Assembly (NCBI GenBank): GCA_945871415.1
Contig: CAMBWG010000010.1
Span: 1 to 15,843 of the forward strand
Length of the DNA: 15,843 nt
Reading direction: 5' to 3'
Source: an uncultured Desulfovibrio sp.
GTDB taxonomy: Bacteria > Desulfobacterota > Desulfovibrionia > Desulfovibrionales > Desulfovibrionaceae
Positions within the stretch are counted from its first letter, which is position 1. Every line of letters starts with the position of its first letter. Positions 12,316 to 15,843 of the stretch are shown piece after piece. The notes below the pieces were generated by a model. The model was not told where the DNA came from and did no database searches. It saw only the letters and a program-made list of their open reading frames with translations. The translations under genes were made by a program, and so were the position numbers.

Positions 12316-14198
12316 CGGTTCCGCCCCTCCCTATGGAAGAAGGCGCTTTCGGCCAGCGCCAGCCACGCCCAGAGGAAGAGCCGGTGATCGCCGCGTCGCC
12401 GCTGCTGGGCCTCGGCCCGCTGCCGGATGCCTTCGGGCAGCATCCACGGGCACTCATCCCCGGGGAAGGGCGGCAGCGGCAGGGAGCGCAGCCAGAGGTT
12501 GAGCGGAATGCCGAATCCCTTCTTGGGTCGATTGATGATGGATTCCGGCAGCCAGCCCGCCAGCGCCTGTTTCAGGATATACTTGGTGACGCCCTTGCGT
12601 ATTTTGAAGCGGAAGGGAAGACGGCGGCAGAAATCCGCAATGTCATTATCGAGGAAGACAGCGCGACTTTCCAGTGATGAGAGCATGGCGGCGCGGTCCG
12701 TTTTGACCAGAATGTCGCCGGAAAGATAATGCTCCACAAAAAAGGCCTGTGCCTGTTCCGGCAGCGAAAGATGCCGGTTGCGCTCCCAGGTGGCCAGCTG
12801 ATCCGCGTACAGTTCCTCCGGCGGCAGGGGCGAGCTGAAGATCTCTCCCATTTCCGCGGGCTCGACCGGGCTCATCCACACGGGCAGCCAGAGGGGGCGT
12901 ATGGAGGAGAGCCCGCGCAGGAAGCGGCGGATCTTGAAGTCAAGACTCATATTGGCGTCGGAGGTGGGCACCAGATTCATGCCCCGGCGCAGCAGCTGAT
13001 GCAGGGGCCGCGGCATGCAGCGGCTGTACCAGAGGGCCGGAGTCAGTGCCTTGAAGGGATCATAGCCCGCAAAGAGCTCGTCGCCGCCGTCCCCGGACAG
13101 GGCCACGGTAACGCTCTCCCGCGTGAATTCCGCCAGCAGGGCCGTGGGCAGGAGGGAGGCGTCGCCCAGCGGATCGCCCACGCGGGGCAGCAGCTGCCGG
13201 ACGCGCTCCTGCGCGGTATCCAGATCCAGTTTGCGGATATGGTGACGCACGCCGAAGTAGCGGGCCACTTCAGCCGCATAGGGGCTTTCGTCAAAGCTTT
13301 TTTCCGTAAAGCCCACGGAAAAGGCGTGAATGCGTTCGGCGGGCAGCAGACGGCTCATGGCCGCAAGAACGGAGCTGGAATCCACACCGCCGGACAGAAA
13401 GACGCCCAGAGGCACATCGCTGGCCAGGCGGCGCTGCACGGCCTGCGTCAGCAGGGAACGCAGCTCTTCGACGAGGCGGGGTTCGTCGGCGTCGCGGATG
13501 GACTCGTCCGGCTCCAGCGTAAAACGCCAGTAGCGGCGAATATCCTTCTGGCCGGTAGCCAGATGCAGCGTCAGGCTGGAACCGGCGGGCAGACTGTGCA
13601 CGCCTTCAAAGATGGTCCTGTCGGCCGTGCAGTAGCCCCAGGCAAGATAGCGCTGCACATTGGCAGCGTGCAGACGGCCGGAAAACAGGGGCCAGTGAAA
13701 AAGCGCCTGAATCTCGCTGGCAAAGGCGAAACCATCCTTGTGTTCAGCCCAGAACAGGGGTTTTTCCCCGAAACGGTCGCGCGCAAGAAAGAGGCAGCGG
13801 CGGGCCTTGTCCCATATGGCCAGAGCAAACATGCCGTTGAAGCGGGCCGGAGCCTCTTCGCCCCATTCCATATAGGCATGCAGAACGGTTTCCGTATCGC
13901 TGTGACTGCTGCGGAACACATGGCCGCGCTTTTCCAGCTCGGCCCGCAGTTCGGGGTGATTGTAGAGCTCCCCGTTGTAGACAAGAACGTAGCCGCCGCC
14001 GTCGCTGTCGTCGCCCGCCGCAAAGGGTTGCGCACCCCCCGCGTGGTCGAGAATGGACAGACGCCGATGCCCCAGCGTCACGCCGCTGGCTTCATGCCGC
14101 CAGATGCCGCCGCCGTCGGGGCCGCGATGCCGTATGCTTTCCAGCATGGCAGGGACAGCTTCCGCCCCCTGCCGCCATACGCCCGCAATACCGCACAT
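12312..14198 (-). CDS. asnB: glutamine-hydrolysing asparagine synthase-family amidotransferase
   Basis: The 628-residue product has the two-domain AsnB plan. The N-terminal class II glutaminase begins with the catalytic Cys2 (MCGIAGVW), followed by SIRHRGPDGG, LGHRRLSILD, YNGELYNHPELR (about 74-85) and SDTETVLHAY. The C-terminal ATP-pyrophosphatase domain has the PP-loop SGGVDSS (269-275), SGDGGDELFAGYD, and the late VKTDRAAMLSSLESRAVFLD segment. The final ~50 residues are basic. AsnB homologues in surface-polysaccharide loci amidate uronic acids or sugars rather than aspartate; the context (glycosyltransferase upstream, ArnE/F-like protein coupled downstream) favours that, but true asparagine synthase cannot be excluded. 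AGGAG lies about 11 nt before the ATG. The leader contains a GGCGGGC/GCCCGCC hairpin (14254-14270) and repeat copy E. Confidence 0.9.
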   Translation of the reverse strand: MCGIAGVWRQGAEAVPAMLESIRHRGPDGGGIWRHEASGVTLGHRRLSILDHAGGAQPFAAGDDSDGGGYVLVYNGELYNHPELRAELEKRGHVFRSSHSDTETVLHAYMEWGEEAPARFNGMFALAIWDKARRCLFLARDRFGEKPLFWAEHKDGFAFASEIQALFHWPLFSGRLHAANVQRYLAWGYCTADRTIFEGVHSLPAGSSLTLHLATGQKDIRRYWRFTLEPDESIRDADEPRLVEELRSLLTQAVQRRLASDVPLGVFLSGGVDSSSVLAAMSRLLPAERIHAFSVGFTEKSFDESPYAAEVARYFGVRHHIRKLDLDTAQERVRQLLPRVGDPLGDASLLPTALLAEFTRESVTVALSGDGGDELFAGYDPFKALTPALWYSRCMPRPLHQLLRRGMNLVPTSDANMSLDFKIRRFLRGLSSIRPLWLPVWMSPVEPAEMGEIFSSPLPPEELYADQLATWERNRHLSLPEQAQAFFVEHYLSGDILVKTDRAAMLSSLESRAVFLDNDIADFCRRLPFRFKIRKGVTKYILKQALAGWLPESIINRPKKGFGIPLNLWLRSLPLPPFPGDECPWMLPEGIRQRAEAQQRRRGDHRLFLWAWLALAESAFFHREGRNR

Positions 14199-14305
14199 CG
14201 AGAGGATATCTCCTGTTGCCTGTTTATGGAGAATGCGCCTGTCGCGCTTCTCCGGCGGGCTGCGCCCGCCTTGATGAAATCCGTATCCCTGTGGAAGGCG
14301 CCCGC

Positions 14306-14455
14306 CTGGAGCGTTTTACCTTTGAAAAAGGTGAAGCGCGAGGCGGCGGCCCGCGCCGCCGGGCACTGATAAGCGTAAAAAAGCTTTTTTCCGCTAAACG
14401 ACATGGGCCTTATGGCTTGAAACGCAACACGCGTTTCAATCTGAAAATGCTCTAG
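14306..14455 (+). repeat. CTAG-ended repeat, copy E (full length, 150 bp)
   Basis: It has the same length and block order as copy C, with CTGG at the left end and CTAG at the right. The 5' hairpin GCGTTTTACCTTT-GAA-AAAGGTGAAGCGC closes with two U.G pairs on the + strand. The 3' stem is TTGAAACGC/GCGTTTCAA, perfect, where copy C has an A-T or G.U at the corresponding pairs. The closing CTAG (14452-14455) contains the stop codon of the minus-strand glycosyltransferase gene. Confidence 0.85.
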
Positions 14456-15429
14456 CGGCAGGCGTCGGGAGCGCCCGCGGACTGGTCACCGCCCTTGCGG
14501 ATGATATTTCTGATCTTGTAGGACTTCTTGTCCTGGGCCTCAAAGTACGTCCGGCTCAGGACTTCCGCCAGCAGCCCCATGAGAATGGAGTTGACGCCAA
14601 GCAGGAAGGAAAGGCCCGCAAAGGTCGGCAGGGGCGTCTGAATCAGGGATGTGTCGCCGAAGATTTTGAGCCCAAGCGCCCAGATCAGGGTCAGCAGCGA
14701 CAGAAGCACGGCAAACAGACCGAAACCGCCAAAGACATAGATGGGCTTGACCAGATGGCGGTCAAGGAACTTGACCACGCAGAGATCCAGAAGCACCTTG
14801 AAAATACGTTCAAGCCCGTATTTGCTCTTGCCGTGTATACGCGGATGATGCGTGACGGGCATTTCCGTCACGCGGGCGCCCTGCCAGGAGGCATAAATGG
14901 GGATGAAGCGGTGCATTTCGCCGTAGATGCGCACGCCGTCCAGCATTTCGCGGCGGTAGGCCTTGAGGGAGCAGCCGTAGTCGTGCAGCCGCACTCCGGA
15001 CACGAAGGAGATAAGCCGGTTGGCGATGTGGCTGGGCAGATTGCGGGTCAGCTCGGCATCCTTGCGATCCTTGCGCCAGCCGGAAACAACGTCGTAACCT
15101 TCGTCCAGCTTGGCCACAAGGCGGCCGATATCGGCGGGATCATTCTGAAGATCGCCGTCCATCGGAATAATGATGTCGCCCCGGGCATTGTCGATGCCGG
15201 CCATGAGGGCGGCCGTCTGGCCGCAGTTGCGGGCCAGATGGATAACCACAAGCGCCTCGTCTCCGGCGGCCAGCGCGTCAAGAATTTCAGCGCTGCCGTC
15301 CTTGCTGCCGTCGTCGATCAGCAGCAGCTCGTAGGGCGTATTCAGCTTGCGTACTTCTTCCGTCACTCTGGCGTGAAGTTCGCGCACATTGTCACGTTCA
15401 TTATAAATAGGAATTATGATGGAAAGCAT
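14452..15429 (-). CDS. family 2 glycosyltransferase, DPM1/ArnC/GtrB-like (polyprenyl-phosphate type)
   Basis: The enzyme is predicted to transfer a sugar from a nucleotide donor to polyprenyl phosphate at the cytoplasmic face of the inner membrane. The 325-residue product has a GT-A domain at about 1-215: LSIIIPIYNERDNV at the start, LLLIDDGSKDGS (about 36-46), HLARNCGQTAALMAGIDNARGD, and MDGDLQNDP (DxD-type metal site near 91-93). HDYGCSLKAYRREM and HHPRIHGKSKYGL follow. Two hydrophobic hairpin helices lie at about 228-250 and 266-292, as in GtrB and ArnC. AAGGAG 4 nt before the ATG fixes the start. The last codons are followed by a TAG contributed by repeat copy E. A possible sigma-70 promoter precedes it. 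It may be read through into asnB; the 253-bp gap contains the repeat. Confidence 0.92.
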   Translation of the reverse strand: MLSIIIPIYNERDNVRELHARVTEEVRKLNTPYELLLIDDGSKDGSAEILDALAAGDEALVVIHLARNCGQTAALMAGIDNARGDIIIPMDGDLQNDPADIGRLVAKLDEGYDVVSGWRKDRKDAELTRNLPSHIANRLISFVSGVRLHDYGCSLKAYRREMLDGVRIYGEMHRFIPIYASWQGARVTEMPVTHHPRIHGKSKYGLERIFKVLLDLCVVKFLDRHLVKPIYVFGGFGLFAVLLSLLTLIWALGLKIFGDTSLIQTPLPTFAGLSFLLGVNSILMGLLAEVLSRTYFEAQDKKSYKIRNIIRKGGDQSAGAPDACR

Positions 15430-15522
15430 GGGGCTCCTTGCCCGGTGTGGGCTGTGTCCGAAGCGGGCAGCCGAAGATGACGGCGGCTACGAAAGACTGA
15501 ATGCCCGCATTTGTTCGGTGGT

Positions 15523-15551
15523 ATCATGCCGCAAGCCGAAAAATAAGGCAA
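15523..15551 (-). promoter_or_regulatory. possible sigma-70 promoter of the glycosyltransferase gene
   Basis: The minus strand reads TTGCCT (15546-15551), a 17-nt spacer and CATGAT (15523-15528), about 95 nt upstream of the ATG at 15429. Confidence 0.35.
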
Positions 15552-15598
15552 CCTGTTACATGATTGTCGTCCCCGCAGTCTTTTTACGGAAAAAGAAC

Positions 15599-15627
15599 TT
15601 GACGCCGTGCGCCGCTTGCGCTAGAAA
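15599..15627 (+). promoter_or_regulatory. sigma-70 promoter of tRNA-Ala
   Basis: TTGACG (15599-15604, 5/6), a 17-nt spacer, and TAGAAA (15622-15627, 4/6) lie 25 nt upstream of the mature tRNA 5' end. Confidence 0.65.
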
Positions 15628-15652
15628 GCTTTTCACGCACCGCATGTGCTGT

Positions 15653-15728
15653 GGGGAAGTAGCTCAGCTGGGAGAGCATCGCCTTCGCAAGGCGGGGGTC
15701 GAGGGTTCAAATCCCTTCTTCTCCACCA
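15653..15728 (+). tRNA. tRNA-Ala (anticodon CGC)
   Basis: The 76-nt gene has a complete cloverleaf: acceptor GGGGAAG/CTTCTCC, D arm GCTC/GAGC, anticodon stem TCGCC/GGCGG with loop TTCGCAA (anticodon CGC, reading GCG), T arm GAGGG/CCCTT with TTCAAAT, and an encoded CCA. The acceptor contains the G3.U70 pair, the alanine identity element. A promoter precedes it and a terminator follows. Confidence 0.97.
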
Positions 15729-15737
15729 CAAATTTCC

Positions 15738-15775
15738 AAAAGGTCCGCAAGGTAATACCTGCGGACCTTTTCTGT
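15738..15775 (+). terminator. intrinsic terminator of tRNA-Ala
   Basis: AAAAGGTCCGC (15738-15748) pairs with GCGGACCTTTT (15761-15771), with an inner AGGT/ACCT extension. TTTTCTGTT follows. It lies 10 nt past the tRNA 3' end. After it, to the window end, I see nothing supportable. Confidence 0.85.
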
Positions 15776-15843
15776 TACTGCGGGTGTCGATGGCTCCCTG
15801 CCGTGCGGCGCGCGGTAATGCCGTCCGCAATTTTCGCAGGGGA

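Noticed and set aside
11852..12457. 201-codon minus-strand frame
   Set aside because: It overlaps the SMR-like gene and the asnB 3' end in another frame; the ATGA-overlapping 115-codon frame is hydrophobic and family-like, this one is not.
12729..14369. 546-codon + strand frame opposite asnB
   Set aside because: It is antisense to an intact AsnB with all catalytic motifs.
15653..15728. tRNA-Ala as an integration site of a mobile island
   Set aside because: No integrase and no repeated tRNA 3' end are visible in the window.
15633..15830. 65-codon minus-strand frame containing RRRDLNPRPPPCEG
   Set aside because: This is the well-known false peptide obtained by translating the antisense strand of a tRNA gene; it lies over tRNA-Ala.

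Overview
The window is a GC-rich bacterial chromosome segment with dense genes, Shine-Dalgarno-led starts, flagellar and chemotaxis genes, and scattered surface-glycan genes. The combination of a CheV-type coupling protein, a FliR export-gate protein, an LIC12162-type transferase and nonulosonate/dTDP-sugar enzymes fits a motile Gram-negative, most likely a Desulfovibrionaceae-type Desulfobacterota. That taxonomic call is inference, since no marker gene is present.

Layout. Positions 1-550 (-) hold the N-terminal part of an EamA/DMT transporter. Divergent from it is a (+) block (721-4768): a NeuB-family nonulosonate synthase, an LIC12162-family putative transferase, and a secreted Sel1-repeat protein whose start overlaps the transferase stop by one base. 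Positions 4767-5233 are a repeat-rich intergenic island between convergent genes. On the (-) strand come fliR (5230-6021) and cheV (6034-6987), read together from a good sigma-28-like promoter (7033-7059), then nth (endonuclease III). cutA (+) and a PfkB-family kinase (+) follow, separated by an intrinsic terminator. The kinase converges on rfbA (-). Then come two short orphan genes of unknown function (109 and 96 codons, -), an SMR-like four-helix membrane protein and asnB (stop/start overlapping by 4 nt, -), and a DPM/ArnC/GtrB-like glycosyltransferase (-). The right edge has a tRNA-Ala(CGC) with its own promoter and terminator.

Main discovery candidate: a dispersed, structured repeat of about 150 bp, present as two full copies (5084-5233, 14306-14455), one decayed copy (10497-10644) and two partial copies (4767-4893, 5008-5087). 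All lie in the same orientation and all are intergenic. Full copies end in CTAG (or CTGG) and have imperfect 22-bp terminal inverted repeats, like a MITE. They also contain four successive stem-loops, whose differences between copies are largely compensatory or U.G wobbles on the + strand. The 3' CTAG supplies the stop codon of both fliR and the glycosyltransferase gene, and the 5' edge of the first copy abuts the stop of the Sel1 gene. I do not recognise this element as a named family.

Functional picture. The carbohydrate genes (neuB, LIC12162 transferase, rfbA, asnB, polyprenyl-phosphate glycosyltransferase, SMR-like putative flippase) suggest a nonulosonate- and amide-containing surface polysaccharide or flagellar glycan. 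They are split into separate transcription units with housekeeping and motility genes between them.
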